This document shows positions 24,170 through 36,280 of a stretch of 64,000 bases of DNA, piece by piece; the first letter of the stretch is position 1; every line of letters starts with the position of its first letter. A model generated the notes under the pieces. That model ran no database searches and had not been told where the DNA came from. It saw only the letters and a program-made list of their open reading frames with translations. The translations under genes and the position numbers were made by a program. Source of the stretch: Diadema setosum (lineage: Eukaryota > Echinodermata > Echinoidea > Diadematoida > Diadematidae); contig CM067070.1 in the NCBI GenBank assembly GCA_033980235.1, positions 9,440,195-9,504,194 of the forward strand, written 5' to 3'.

Positions 24170-24936
24170 TCATAAAACACACACTCTTGTGAATAGTTTG
24201 ATGCTGCTGTGTGGAGCAACTCTGTGATTGTGGTGAAATATTGCTATAATCTCCTTCCACAATGATCCCATGGCTTGGATTTTAGTGCAGATGTTCAGCT
24301 CAGCCACCCTAGTCATTTGTAGCTGTTTCGGGTTTCTCTTGGCTTTCTCCAGTAGACAGTTGTTATCTGCTTCTCTCCCTATGCAAAGAGGAACAATTGT
24401 TTTTCACAGACAATGTTACTTCTCCATTGCAGAGGAGAATGATGACATTTGATACAAAAGTCATAACATACTTCTTAATTAATTTTACACATTTCTAAAG
24501 CTCCACCGATTTCCCTAAGAAAATAATTATATGATAATGTTCCTTTCATATCAACACTTTGGTAATGTTTTACTCAAAAGTGCTTATGCATTTTTTTTTT
24601 TATCATAAAGTTTCAATCAATGTGATAATGTGCATAACAAGACTGTAGTAGGATTACACCTAATTGTCCATTGACACTGGATTTTCTTAGTAATGGTCTA
24701 TGACAAAATAAAACCAAATACTACATGAAAAGGTGTTGCATGGATTGCTGTTTATTGATCTTGCTCACCTTTAGCATGGTGCACAATGTAACCTTTGAGT
24801 GCAGTAAGAAGAGGATGCTACGCCAGACGAAATGGTGAATGAACATATTGTTGACTAGAATCAGGAGCAGAACTAAAGTAAAGAATAAAGAAAGCAGGAC
24901 ATCACAAGTGAAAATCAGTGACATAGTCAATTCCAT
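24170..24936 (-). CDS. Possible two-exon small membrane protein, 125 aa, unrecognised
   Basis: Candidate gene on the minus strand: coding exons 24936..24769 (56 codons) and 24379..24170 (69 codons plus TGA), phase 0 junction. Donor AAAG|GTGAGC and acceptor CCTCTTTGCATAG are good; intron 389 bp. A further good acceptor (TTTGTTCACTCAG) precedes the start exon at 24963, allowing a 5' UTR intron, and AATAAA (23990..23985) follows the stop. The protein begins MELTMSLIFTCDVLLSLFFT, a hydrophobic N-terminal span, then a basic, mostly hydrophilic tail (LLEKAKRNPKQLQ, SLWKEIIAIFHHNHRV). I recognise no family. Frames of this size also arise by chance in this DNA, and it lies inside a transposon, so it could be spurious or a transposon-carried gene. 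Confidence 0.22.
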
Positions 24937-25983
24937 GTAAGTGATGTCTCAGACATTTGACTTCTGAGTGAACAAAGAAAAAAGCACATTGACATGAGTA
25001 AAACTATAAATGTATATTGAGACAGTTCATTTTCATCGTCTCTGCCAAGAATTTGTCATACAGTATCTGCCATTGACTTTTGCAAAGTTGATGGTATCTC
25101 ATATCAGTACAGAGTGTACAACTGTTCTTCCTCATCTCCCTTGCCCCCCCCCCCCAATAAAAAAATAAAAACACAACAATAATCAAACTAACAATAAAAA
25201 ACTACAGTTACAACAGTCCTGAAAGATACATGACACTGAAGAAATGCATACTGCTACCACATCAAAATCAGACTGAGGGACAACATTGCCTTTATACCAA
25301 AATGCAACATGACTACAGATAATTAGATGTCAAAATGTTGGATTCCATGTTATGTCAGTGCTTCACATTCATAAAACTACAAGTACAGTTGTAATTAAAG
25401 GAATATCATTATTACTAGTAGTGTGCCTGCACTGTCTATTACACTTTGGTCTGTTTAATTTACTCTAAATCCTTGACAGATAGCAATGTAACTTACGGTT
25501 CTTGTTCAAGCTTGAGATGATAGGAGAAATCTGCAGGAATGTGGTGTGGAGTACAATACTGTAAAGTAGCCCATCATCGAAGGACAGCACTCATTTCATT
25601 CCAGTCTGCAAGTTGTTGGGTTGTCCACACAAAAGCCTCAATATCTGTTTGTAATGGAACATGAATGAAAGATGTCAGTCACATGAAACTCCATCACTAC
25701 CAGTTCTGCAAGATCATAAAATTGATGCACAGATTTGCAAAACATCACACTGCCCCCCCCCCCATCCCTTTCAGGTCTATATTCTACAGCTTACGAGAAT
25801 CTGAAGTTTATGAACGATGAACATCATCTCTTTGGTTTAATTTTACAATTTGCCCAGCTCCGAATCCCCAGCCTCCACCCCCCCCCCCCGGAAAAAAAAA
25901 CCCTAGTGTTTCAAAGAACCATAGATTGTAGAAAATCAAAACAAACAAAACGAAAAATTGCAAACTACGGCAAAAGTACTTAC

Positions 25984-26165
25984 CACGTATAGGCCAATTA
26001 CGACCACATTGAGGCTTTTAGGCTCATAATATAGCATGATAGAACAATTATGAATTCAGGTGCTGAGCATAAACGTTGCATTTGGCTTGTTGTCTATCCA
26101 AATCAAATTTGCTGTTACGGTATTCTCGACAACATTATCAAAGTCTTCATTGTTGTTGGTAACGC
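25984..26165 (-). other. Exon-like segment (acceptor TTCAG, donor GTAAGT), not open throughout
   Basis: On the minus strand a pyrimidine-rich acceptor (CCTCTTCCCACCTCCC..TTCAG) and a strong donor (GTG|GTAAGTAC) bound 182 bases. The best frame reads NNNEDFDNVVENTVTANLIW but has a TGA. It may be a non-coding 5' exon of the candidate at 24170-24936, a decayed exon, or chance. Confidence 0.15.
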
Positions 26166-27052
26166 CTGAATTTAGACAGGGAGGTGGGAAGAGGACCTCC
26201 CTGATTTAACGTTCGACTTTTAGCAGAAGTAACTCTAAAATCTTTTTTGTTTCATTGAGAATTCAAAGGCAGTCAGTGAAATAACATCACTTTTAGAGTA
26301 ACCTGGACAGGTAACCTGGACAGGTCAAGAACACTATCAACACTGTAACACTGTTAACTATCTTAATTAGATCTTGAAGTTGTAGGCCTAACAGTTAGAT
26401 ATAGACTCCCTTAAATGGATCTAAATTCCTGGAAGATTCAGACATAATCAAGTAAGATATGAGAGTTAAATCAGTCTACCTGCCACCTGGGAAGTAGGTC
26501 GTTGCATTACATATTTGTAACCTGTAATTGTGTTCATTTGACTTTACTCTTTAGTTCGAATCACTTTCCCTGCCTATTCTCCACTAACACCGAATAATAG
26601 ATGTGGGACTGCACACGTAGATAACGAACCTAGGACAGCGCCAAACGAAATCAATGTGATCTGCAAGAATACATATTTACGCTGTTTTGATATTCTAATT
26701 CCTCATTCATAAATCTACATTCAAGAATGTGAAAAATGAACAATTAAAGTGTCAATACAGAGCGAAATGTAACTTTACCGATTTCATCTGTCTAGCTTCC
26801 GTTGCTCTGGGCGCAGCCATTTTAGACGCGCGCGTACGAGGACGTTTGACAGATGAATGATTTATGATGACGTCCGGCGTATACGCACCATCAACCCGCG
26901 ATCGTGCCACTTCGTGAAAATCGTAGACCGACCAGTCGAAGTTTTCACGAAGTGACACGGTCGTTATTATTACGTAATTATTTGAGATTGAGGTTCAAAA
27001 ATTTGTCAGGTTGTAGATCTCGGTATTTACTATCATAATATGCAAAAATCTT

Positions 27053-27440
27053 AAAGGGACTGTACAGTACTGGTTGAGGTAGGGATTCATGTTTTGAACA
27101 TTCCTAAGTGAGATAATGAAAAGCCTCTCAAGAAATATGAAAGAGCATGTAATTTTAAGAAGGATTCAACGTTTATTTGATGAAAATTGGTTTTCGAATG
27201 GCTGAGATATCCAAAAAAGTGCTAATAATAAAAGGCGAAATGCCACAACTTTATTAGGATCTCTTTGTTTCACCTTGTTTTGGGATATCTCAGCCATTTC
27301 AAAACCGATTTTCATCGAATAAACTGTTGATACCCCTTGGAACTGCATTCCCCCTTACATCTCATGGAGTGGTTTCTGAATATCTTGCAAAATGTTCAAA
27401 GTTAAATCTACACCTCGACAAGAACTGTACACACCCTTTA
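27053..27440. mobile_element. Foldback MITE, partner of 62686-63074
   Basis: Arms AAAGGGACTGTACAGTACTG / TGTACACACCCTTT and GATGAAAATTGGTTTTCGAA / AAAACCGATTTTCATC are inverted around an AAAGGCGAAATGCC core. It is inserted inside the right part of the 7.36-kb element. Confidence 0.75.
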
Positions 27441-27582
27441 AAATCGAAAATTTACTCGATTTTGGCCGGTCGTGCCACTTCGTGAAAACACCGACGATTT
27501 GGTGCGATTTTTAAAAAAATCGGAGGGGGTCGGGTGACAACTTTTCTGAAAATTGGATGATTTGACGTGGATTGACCCCAAC

Positions 27583-29428
27583 ATAATGTATGAAGTGTGC
27601 TTATACATTAGAAAAGAAGAGGTGAATGACATATGGGGAGATGAGGGAGTAAATGGCACTGAAATGGGGATGGAATGGCAGGTAGGCCTATAACGTGTGA
27701 AAAACATCACTAGTCCATCATACTGGAAACTTTATTTACGAAGGGAAAATTGCCATCTTTTCATAATTTGGCTTTGTACCTAATCTATCATGCCTTAATG
27801 TAATATGTGAGTGTTAGTGTGTTGTTGATGCGTGATGTGCGAGTGTCTTGTATGCCTTTGAGCAGCAATATGATGCTGGTACATGTACATACATCTACAA
27901 TAGTTTTTGATATCTCCCTATACCAAAATTTTCTTCTCACAGTGAGTTGTAAAATGTTTCTACACTTGATAACCACAATAGGCATGATCATTTCTGTATG
28001 CAGGATATTTTATGGGGTGCATATTTTCGAAAACAATAATGCGCAATAAACCACACATTACATGGAGCAGACATATTACTTCCAATAATTATACACGTCA
28101 CGAACGCGAAGCTTCAGATGCTTTCAGGGTCCTATATGAGCAATTCTTTTCATTGCATTTATTGCTGTTTCTGTATGATCAATTAATCAAATCACTTTCG
28201 AAAACATACTTATGGATTCATCATTAATTATGGCTAACTTTGCACCTGAGAGATAAGGAAATCATAATGAAAGAAAGCAGACATAAAATAAAAGGAAACG
28301 TGGAAGCATGAGGAATGAAGTTTGCATTTCCTGATAAAAATTGTGAATTTTATCATACAAGCAGTCGACATCTCACCGATCAGAAAAAATAAATAAATAA
28401 AAATCATGACATCACTTTCCTGCATCAATGACCACCATGTATGATTTCAAAGTGAAAACCAGAGAGGACCTTTCTCATCTTGGGATGTAAAACAACCAGG
28501 AATATGTTATAGACAAAAATTGTGAAAATTAAAGCCCATAAGGGCTTTATTGATTACTTACACACCAGCAAACCAGTAATATGTTAGATTTTGAATCACT
28601 CTGTTCTGGGGATGCTACCTACCTTGTGAAGTAAAAATTTCATAGATTTTTCAAGAAGATGTTGAAAATATGAACATTACCGTGAATACCCCTCCTTCGC
28701 CATCCCTCAACCGCCATATCAAATTTAAGAAATGAATACATTCATACATTCACTTTCTAATATATAACATTGCATCAGCTCTGTTACTTATGGTTCTGAA
28801 GAAGATTTGCATGTATTTTGTTCAAACGGTCCCTTATGTTGAGGCCTTTGGACTTGGTGCCCCTTCAAACAAAGTGGGATTCTATTACCCAAGAGATGCT
28901 ACACATTTGGTGGAAGTATACAAGTTATTGTCATAATTGTATTTTTGAAGAAGATGCTGAAAATGTGAAAATTCCGCCTCCCCCTACTTTGCAGGACACG
29001 CCTGGATACCGCCATAATCTAACATGAAACTGAATTCCAACTTTACCATGTTTAACACCATATCAGCATTTGCCTAACTCTATTATTTTGGTTCTATATA
29101 ATGAGGAAGGTTTAGAAAAAAATCCATAATTTCTTAGATAATTATATGGACATTCGATAATGCAATATATTTTGGTAAAAGAATTAATGTACACATTTAT
29201 TTGTTTCTCCTTTAAATCATATACATCGTAATTCTATATTTATTCGTAGGTTTCGCAGAAAACAATTGTGATTCATATATATATGAAAGCATTGAAGGAA
29301 ATAAATCTTACAAAATAAGAAATACAATATGAAAAATCTTTTTCTTGATCTTTTTAATGTATTGAACCTATAACTCCCGTAAGTATGCACTCTCATATGC
29401 TCTCACCAACCTCCCTGCTCTGAAACTT
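27583..29428. other. Intronic AT-rich sequence, no gene seen
   Basis: 28620-28720 and 28905-29020 share TTTTTGAAGAAGATGCTGAAAA-like and CACGCCTGGATACCGCC-like parts, a weak tandem duplication. No coding features. Confidence 0.45.
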
Positions 29429-29614
29429 TTTTTCAGAAGCCTGGGCATCGAGTTACACTTTAAGACCGGGGGGGGGGGGGGCGTTTCATCAACGAGTTCG
29501 TCGGAGGTTTTCACCGACAAATTTGCTATCAGCCAATCAGACGCAAAGATTTCAATAGCTTTTAACAGTTGTCAGTGTAAATCACCTACAAAAAGTTTCA
29601 TGAAACGGTCCCCT
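29429..29614. repeat. Right arm of long inverted repeat plus GTTTCATGAAAC-ended repeat
   Basis: 29429-29463 is the inverse of 20004-20036. After a G12 run, GCGTTTCATCAACGAG to CATGAAACGGTCCC forms a short element with loosely inverted ends. Confidence 0.5.
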
Positions 29615-29905
29615 GGTTACACTTTAAGAATGTAACATTTTTTAATATTATAACCAGGGACGTGCCTCAGTGCATGGTACAGCTCCTCAGTAAGCATACC
29701 TTTTCCTTTTCTAGCAAAACACTCCGTTCCTTGGGTAGGCGGTCGTCGTATAGGATATTAAAAAAATAATTATAAATTATGATGGCGGTGCGTGCCGTGT
29801 GCGAGAGATTCCCACCGATCAAGCCTCATTCATTCATCGCGAAATATACTGGTACAACCATGACAACGTACCAAGGAGGTGGGTCACCTCCCTGAACGTA
29901 CCTAA

Positions 29906-31248
29906 AGGCCGTGTCACACCAGCCTTGCGTGCGACTTGCAAAGAACAATTTTGACTACCCGGAGTTCCCCGTAGATATCCGCACATGACAGTACCTAGCA
30001 CGTATCTCAAAAGTAGTCGCCCGGAGGTGCGCACGCATATTTTTTTACCCGCAACCGTGTTTAGGCCCTGTCACACCTTTCCGGGCAAGCTACTCGGGCT
30101 TGTTACGTGTAGGGATTTTCTAGCATACCGGTCATTCCTGAGGGCGGAAAAGGATTTGTGCTAGTCAGCGCATGTGTCTTACTTGCTGGACGCGTTATAC
30201 TTGCGAGTATACTGTGTGACCTTTGTACCAGTCGCGTGGGGGCTGACAACTAAGTGAAGGAATTCCTCTAATGGAATGGCTGAAATCTCACAGAATTTCA
30301 TTATCTTGGCTGCATACGGGACTGCGAAGTACCTGCGTGGGAATTGCCTGGGAAGTACTGCCGCTAAGGGTCTCCTAAGGGCTTTTTACACTTGTAAATT
30401 TGTGCTTAGCCCTGGACCAACGGTGGGGCTAAGGGGGGGGGGGGGGGGGCTTAGCCCCACCGTTGGTACGGGACTATCCTTAGCCCACTTTCTGTTTACA
30501 CTCGTTTTTGCCAAAGTGGGCTAGCCCCACCGATAGTACGGTACTATCTGGCCCTGCAAAATAGCAGGGGTTAGCACCGCAATTGCGGTGACAAGCAAGT
30601 GAGTGTAAACAGAACGAAAAAATAATCCTGGGCTAAGCGACGGAGACGAAGTCCGACCCTCACTGACCAATCAGAAACGAGGTAATCAAGTGCTGCCGGT
30701 GCGTGCGTGTACGTGTACAGTACACAGCGTAATTATGAATATTCATGATGGGGCTAAGAAATACGAGTGTAAAAAGGTCAGTTTTCTCCTTAGCCCCGGA
30801 AAAGAGATAGTACGGGACTAATTGGCGAGTGTAAAAAGCTGAAAAATTGGTACGGGACTAACGATAGTCCTGGGTCAGAGAAAGTCCGGGGTTAAGAAAC
30901 ACAAGTGTAAAAAGCCCTCTACTGGCGTTCTGCGTGGACCTCTACGGGCATTCTCGCAACTCACCCGGAAAAAGTTTTGGTCATGCTCAAAACTTGGCTG
31001 CGGTTAAATCGGACTTGCGTGAGCTCCTCCGGGCAACTACGCGCTAGATACTGTCAGGTGCGGACCAACTGCGGAGAGCTCCTTGGAGTAAATTTGTTTC
31101 CCCGCAAGTCAAGCCGCAGAAGTTCCCCCGTACGGTATGACAAGGCATGAATGAAAATTGCAAACATTCTTGTTCGCCCGCTGAAAATCTTCTACGTGCT
31201 GGAAACTACCTCCTCGCCACAAGCCCGCGTTATGGTGTGACACGGCCT
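29906..31248. mobile_element. Harbinger-like non-autonomous element, TAA target duplication
   Basis: Ends AGGCCGTGTCACACC and GGTGTGACACGGCCT are perfectly inverted, and TAA flanks both (29903-29905, 31249-31251). A 3-bp TAA duplication is typical of PIF/Harbinger. It carries the nested insertion 30378-30918, so the original was about 800 bp. No transposase. Confidence 0.85.
30378..30918. mobile_element. Nested MITE, CTA target duplication
   Basis: Ends AGGGCTTTTTACACTTGT / ACAAGTGTAAAAAGCCCT are perfectly inverted, with CTA on each side (30375-30377, 30919-30921). The interior has GGGGCTAAG / CTTAGCCCC palindromes around a G18 run. Confidence 0.85.
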
Positions 31249-31589
31249 TAACGAATGTGGATAAGCAGAAAACCACTGACCATGCAGAACAATTGTGCCT
31301 TGTTGTACCACTTGCCCTCCGCAGTGGTCTCGTGGGGTCATAAATGTTTACATTCCACACGTGCCAAGCACACCCCTCCATGTTGACACTTTCAAGGGCT
31401 TCTCCTCTTTCCGTCCTTCGTCCCAAAACATTAGGATTTTTGGCATAACTCTACCTCAAAAAGTACCGAGCTGCATGGGCACATTCCAAAACAAGTGGAT
31501 TTCCGCTCTAGCCTAAATCTCTGATAAGTACACATTCATTGCACATTCCGTAAATTCTTAACATTCCACGAATTACATCGTTTGGAATA

Positions 31590-33481
31590 CAGTGAAACCC
31601 CGTTATAACGAGTTCGGTTATAACGAGGAACCGCTTATAACGAGGTGATCGCGTCGGTCCCGTTTTCCTTTGCGTGTAAACCTATGGCAGAACGAATCGG
31701 TTATAACGAGCTCGGTTATAACGAGATTCCGGTTATAACGAGGACAATTTCGGTAAATCATGATAAAGAAAAACATAAGCATTTTGATCGGATATAACGA
31801 GGTTGCATTTCTTGACCAAATTGCCGCTTTCAAACACGCGACAAATGAAACTTTGGAAACCGAAATCTCGCTATCCACGTCTTTTCCCGTTTTGCAGAGA
31901 ACCGTTCCTTCCATGTTTTCTTCTTAATCACGCGATAAGACACAGGAATACCTTCCGGTGTTCCTACTAAATTATTAAACATAATCATTCGATTTTCTTT
32001 TTCGCGAGAAACGAGTGCGTGATATGAGGTCAGACCACAGCGCAACGAGAAAAAAAAAATAGATAACGCATTCAAAAACTTTTCATGTAGCGACAATTGT
32101 GACCAAAAATGGACAACTGGAATGCGTGGGCAACTCATCATTATATCCTTTCCAATTTTAGTTCCGACTTCCAGTTCTTTTGCTGGTTTTGAGCAAATAT
32201 GAGTTTGGATGATTAATGCCGAAATAATAAAATCATCGCCCCGATCCCGCCGGGTGACAGTAGCGTTAAAATAGTTGAGTAACGCATGTTAACCTACTTA
32301 ATCGGTGTTCAGAAAAAGAAACAAACGCATGTATTAGTTTGAATAGATCTGGATTTGTTCATTATCATTTAACGAATGATAATTTAAAAATGAGTGTCTA
32401 TGATTAAAGCCGAAATAATTAATGAAATCATCGCGATCTCGCCGGGTGACAGTAGCGTAAAAATAGTTGAATAACGCATGTTAACCTACTTAATCGGTGC
32501 TCGGAAAAAGAAACAAACGCATTCAACAGTTCAAGAACGGATGTACAAAACGCGAAGAGATTTTCGGAAGAAAATAAAGAACGCATTTTTAATCCCTTCG
32601 AGCGCAACGATCATACATTGTATAAAATTACAGCCAAATGATTCATGAAATTATCGAATTCCCGCTGGGCACCAACAGCGTAAAATACCTCGCAAGTTAG
32701 CGGTAAACAACGCACGTATGTTACTTTGAAATCATCGCGATCTCGCCAGGTGACAGTAGCGTAAAAAAAGTTGAATGACGCATGTTAACCTAAATCAGAA
32801 AAGGAAACAAACGCATTTATTAGTTTGAATAGATCTGGGTTTGTTCATTATCACAATTTTAACACTGCATTTCACAATGGTGATTTTTTTCTTTCTTTCG
32901 GAATGGTCTACCAGGTACAGAATTGCGTAAAAAGGATGACAACCTCCCACATTCAATCCTGTCGCATATTTTTCAAAAACGGTCGTACAAAACGCGATGA
33001 GATTTTCGGAAGAAAATAAAGAACGCATTTTTAATCCATTTGGGCGCAACGATCATACATTGTACAAGATTACAGCCGAAATGATTCATGAAAACATCGC
33101 ATTCCCGCTGGGCACCAACAGCGTAAAAACACCTCACAAGTTACGGTAAACAAGGCCTGTTGTATGTTACTCTATATATTTGCGCTGGTGTTTATGAGAA
33201 AAAACTTAACAAACAAGAATTACAATAAAGAATTAACTTGTCATTTCAGCCCCTATTTCTTCGTCTAATTCACAAATAATTTCCCTTTATTCTCTCAATA
33301 ATAACACTCAATAATTGTGTAATAACAACGCAAAGGATATGTTCTTAAGTTTCATTGATGGGTATATGACGTCATGCTTATGTTTTTCTTTGTTTTTGAT
33401 GCGTACGGTTATAACGAGGTACCGGTTATAACGAGGTAATATCGCCGGTCCCACGGACCTCGTTATAACGGGGTTTCACTG
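31590..33481. mobile_element. Pogo/Tigger-like element, 1.9 kb, no transposase
   Basis: Ends CAGTGAAACCCCGTTATAAC and its inverse match the CAGTG..AACC..TA-type termini of pogo/Tigger transposons, followed by subterminal GGTTATAACGAGG repeats at both ends. TA precedes the left end; the right flank is AA, so one TA is mutated. Minus-strand frames at 31618-32141 show no DDE or helix-turn-helix features. Confidence 0.75.
32210..33130. repeat. Internal repeated cassette of the pogo-like element
   Basis: GATCTCGCCGGGTGACAGTA with GTTGA(A)TAACGCATGTTAAC recurs at about 32250, 32440 and 32740. ATTTTCGGAAGAAAATAAAG with AACGATCATACATTGTA recurs at about 32560 and 33005. Confidence 0.8.
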
Positions 33482-34283
33482 AATGTTGTGTATAGTCCAC
33501 TGAAGAATTGTTATGCGCCCAAATATTCTATGTTTCTCAGAGCTTCAACATAATTTGAATCAAGCGAATACTTTAAGTTTCAAGAAATACATTTAAACAT
33601 TAAGGTATAGATAATGATCGCTCTGACTATATAACGGGCAGACTTCTTGACTTTTGAGACTCCTTGAACCTATGACTTCTTTTGGGACTTCTTGATTCTA
33701 AGACTTCTTGAATCAAGGAACCAGAGTATTCGTGTCGTGCAGTTAGAATAGTTCTGTAATAACTCATGGCGATCATGTACGTGTGTCAACGAAAGTATCT
33801 GCCAATACACTAGCAGTTTGCCCGGAAATAACGCTCTTCCATTTGAACTCTTTGTATGTACCTCTCTCATCGTGATGGTGAATTGCGTGAATGTATCTGT
33901 ACCCTATAACTTACTCTCTTCCATTGCGTAAAATCTGCCTGTATTGGGGTATAATTCCCGCTCGGTACATCCTGCAAAACCCCCAATAGTCAGTGCCAAC
34001 AACACCGTTTTCCCGCAACAGTACGTTGTAGCCCACTCACGTCCAACTACTGGAAGCGTCCTCATGACAGACCAGCTATAGTGCAGCTGAGCATGCGCTA
34101 TCCAGTCATCGTCTCAGATGGAATTTGAAACAAACAAACAAATAAACAAACCTTAGAATCTTTTACCTTTGTAATATACATGTATGCAACAATTTACCAT
34201 CCTCTAAAACACTGGCACGCCTAACCAAACTGTGCATGGAGGGGGGGGGGGGGGACCAAACACACACACACACATAATATATG

Positions 34284-34351
<68 letters not shown>

Positions 34352-35280
34352 TTATATATGTATAAAGTTCTTCCTTTATTCACCAAGTGTTTATTCACAA
34401 ATTTTCGGGCGATTATTGTTTGGTATTGTTGTTATATGTCATTGTTACCGAGAGAACAATAGCAATTAGGCCGAAGTCATTCTTAACACTTAACAGTACA
34501 TTACAACCGCGTTGCCAACATGACCAAGAACACTTGAAAAACAGCGAAAATTTGTGTGCCGAAATAAACTGTTGGTGAATAAAGCATGAACTTGGTTTCA
34601 GTTTTATTTCCGACGATGTTATCACACCAACACACTGACAACTTTCTCAATATATAATATGTATAGAGACACTGAGAGAGAAGGGGGGGGGGGATAGAAA
34701 GGGTGGAAAGTTCCGACCATCAGTACTCGGGAGCAGATCTAGTTTTGACATAAATTTGTTTAGGGTTTTGATAACTATGACAGGGTTCCACACCAACCTA
34801 TTTTTCTACTGATCCGACCTCGGACCAGTATAGGAACCAAGTTTTCCATTCTTTTTTTTACCGGTAAATATTAGTACATGTATTCCTGAAAAGGTTGCTG
34901 GTCCGACATCAGTGATTTTTGACTGGTCAGGTACCGTCGAGGGATCGAGGTAATATTCGTCTGGTCTCCTTTCCTTGCTGTTATTCTTCTTCACTTTGGA
35001 TTCAACTAAAATGAAAGTCTAAAATTTTTAACGTCTACTGATTTACGGTCACTAGAGCCATCATGGCTCGCTACTGAGAATCTTCAATATAGGCAGGTTA
35101 CATGATGGAAAGCAAAGAAATCTTCAACAAAAAATACCCATAGATAAAGAGGTAACGCAACAGCCAAAACCGACCAAGTTTGTCCGTTGAGCTATCCCAT
35201 AATGCATATGAAACGCTGCTTTGCGCACCGGCGTCTAGACATTGCCGATAAAATCTTCGAGTGATCCTTGAGGTCACTCC
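33482..35280. other. Intronic sequence with simple repeats, no gene seen
   Basis: Holds the (TA)n tract at 34277 and G-runs. No family-like reading frame. Confidence 0.5.
34259..34350. repeat. (CA)n then (TA)n microsatellite
   Basis: ACACACACACACAC followed by about 60 bp of TA. Confidence 0.95.
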
Positions 35281-35283
35281 AAA

Positions 35284-35401
35284 ACGAGTGAAAATTAACA
35301 TTTTCACTCAAAATTCACTCCAATTTCACTCTAAATTCTTTCTTTTTCGAATTAACTCCTTTAAGAGTGAATACTTTCACTCGATTTTTTTAAAGAGAGT
35401 T
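35284..35401. mobile_element. Partial copy of the GAGTGAA MITE (see 16419)
   Basis: CATTTTCACTCAAAATTCACTC and TTTCACTCGATTTTTTTAAA (GAGAGT) match the right half of the 16419-16611 element. Confidence 0.65.
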
Positions 35402-35553
35402 ACCTAGCAACATGTGATTATAGGAAAAAAAAAAGCACACACTCTGGAAAAGTGTGAACCGAGAAAAGACTCTAAAGTATAAGGTCTTTCTGTCTATTCA
35501 AGGGCTTTGAAATCTTTACCAAATCGTGCTAGCTGTGCGATGAATAGGACAAC

Positions 35554-35665
35554 TCCCCCCCCCCCCCCAAAAAAAAAAAAAAAAAACCAAACAAAAAAAA
35601 AAAAAAAAAAAAAACAACAACAACAAGAACAACACAAAAACGAACAAAAAAAAAAAAACACAAAA
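35554..35665. repeat. Poly-C / poly-A low-complexity tract
   Basis: C11 followed by A-rich runs with CAA and AAC insertions. Confidence 0.9.
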
Positions 35666-36132
35666 CACAAAACCCCACAAAAAATAGGATTTAAACCACT
35701 GGAGCAACAACAATGAAGGGATTATCACATTAAGAAAGTTAGTTGAAATTGAGCATGATTTATTAGCACATTCTGTAGATGACTATACCCAACGTTCAAA
35801 GCAGTAGCATTTTCCCTTCAAAATTAATCAGACTTGAAAGTGATGAGTGTGCAAAGGGGTTATCAAGAAACGAAAATGGGCCTATAAGACATACCTGATC
35901 TCCTTTCTCTACAAAAAAGGGTTGGAGAAAAACTGCTGAAGATGAATTTTCCCATTCATTTTATGATCCCAAATTTAAAGAATAATGTAGAAGAAGGGTC
36001 TACGTGTAGCTCTTTCAGAAAATATGAAAAAAAAAATAACATCGACTTGGTTGACCCGTTTCAACTTTTTTGAGTCTTCACGTAAAATCAAGGGTTGCGA
36101 CTTTTGTTCGTTTTGTGATGCACGGTCACATA

Positions 36133-36280
36133 CGGTCAAACCTGGCTTAGCAACCACCTGTCTACAGTGGACACATGTCGTATACGACCACTAAAACTAA
36201 GAACTTGTCCATGGTGGCCACCTGTCTATAACAGCCACTTTTTCGTCTGTCTTGGGAGGCCGATACAGACAGGTTTGAAT
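36133..36280. mobile_element. ~150-bp MITE related to the 9388-13973 element
   Basis: GGTCAAACCTGGCTTAGCAA at left and ACAGACAGGTTTGA at right are inverted. The interior CCACCTGTCTATAACAGCCAC matches the subterminal part of the 4.6-kb element. Confidence 0.7.

Larger units (their letters stand above)
20217..27578. mobile_element. 7.36-kb TIR transposon, CAAC target duplication
   Basis: Left end GGGTCAATCCATGTCAAATC and right end (complement) GGGTCAATCCACGTCAAATC begin ~95-bp terminal inverted repeats that also share TGTCACCCGACCCCCTC and a GATTTTTTAAAAATCG-like stretch. CAAC flanks both sides (20213-20216 and 27579-27582). The word TTTTCACGAAGTG or its inverse occurs at 21325, 26908, 26942 and 27476. 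No transposase was recognised. It contains a LINE remnant, a foldback MITE (27053-27440) and a possible small gene. Confidence 0.75.

Noticed and set aside
26752..26958. Minus frame with MAAPRATEAR start as a first coding exon
   Set aside because: Good start context and a GTAAAG donor, but its phase does not fit the next exon-like segment and no continuous protein could be built.
31618..32141. Minus-strand frames inside the pogo-like element as transposase
   Set aside because: No DDE triad, CENP-B/HTH motif or adequate length.
34204..34469. Ile/Tyr repeat frames
   Set aside because: Translation of the (TA)n microsatellite.
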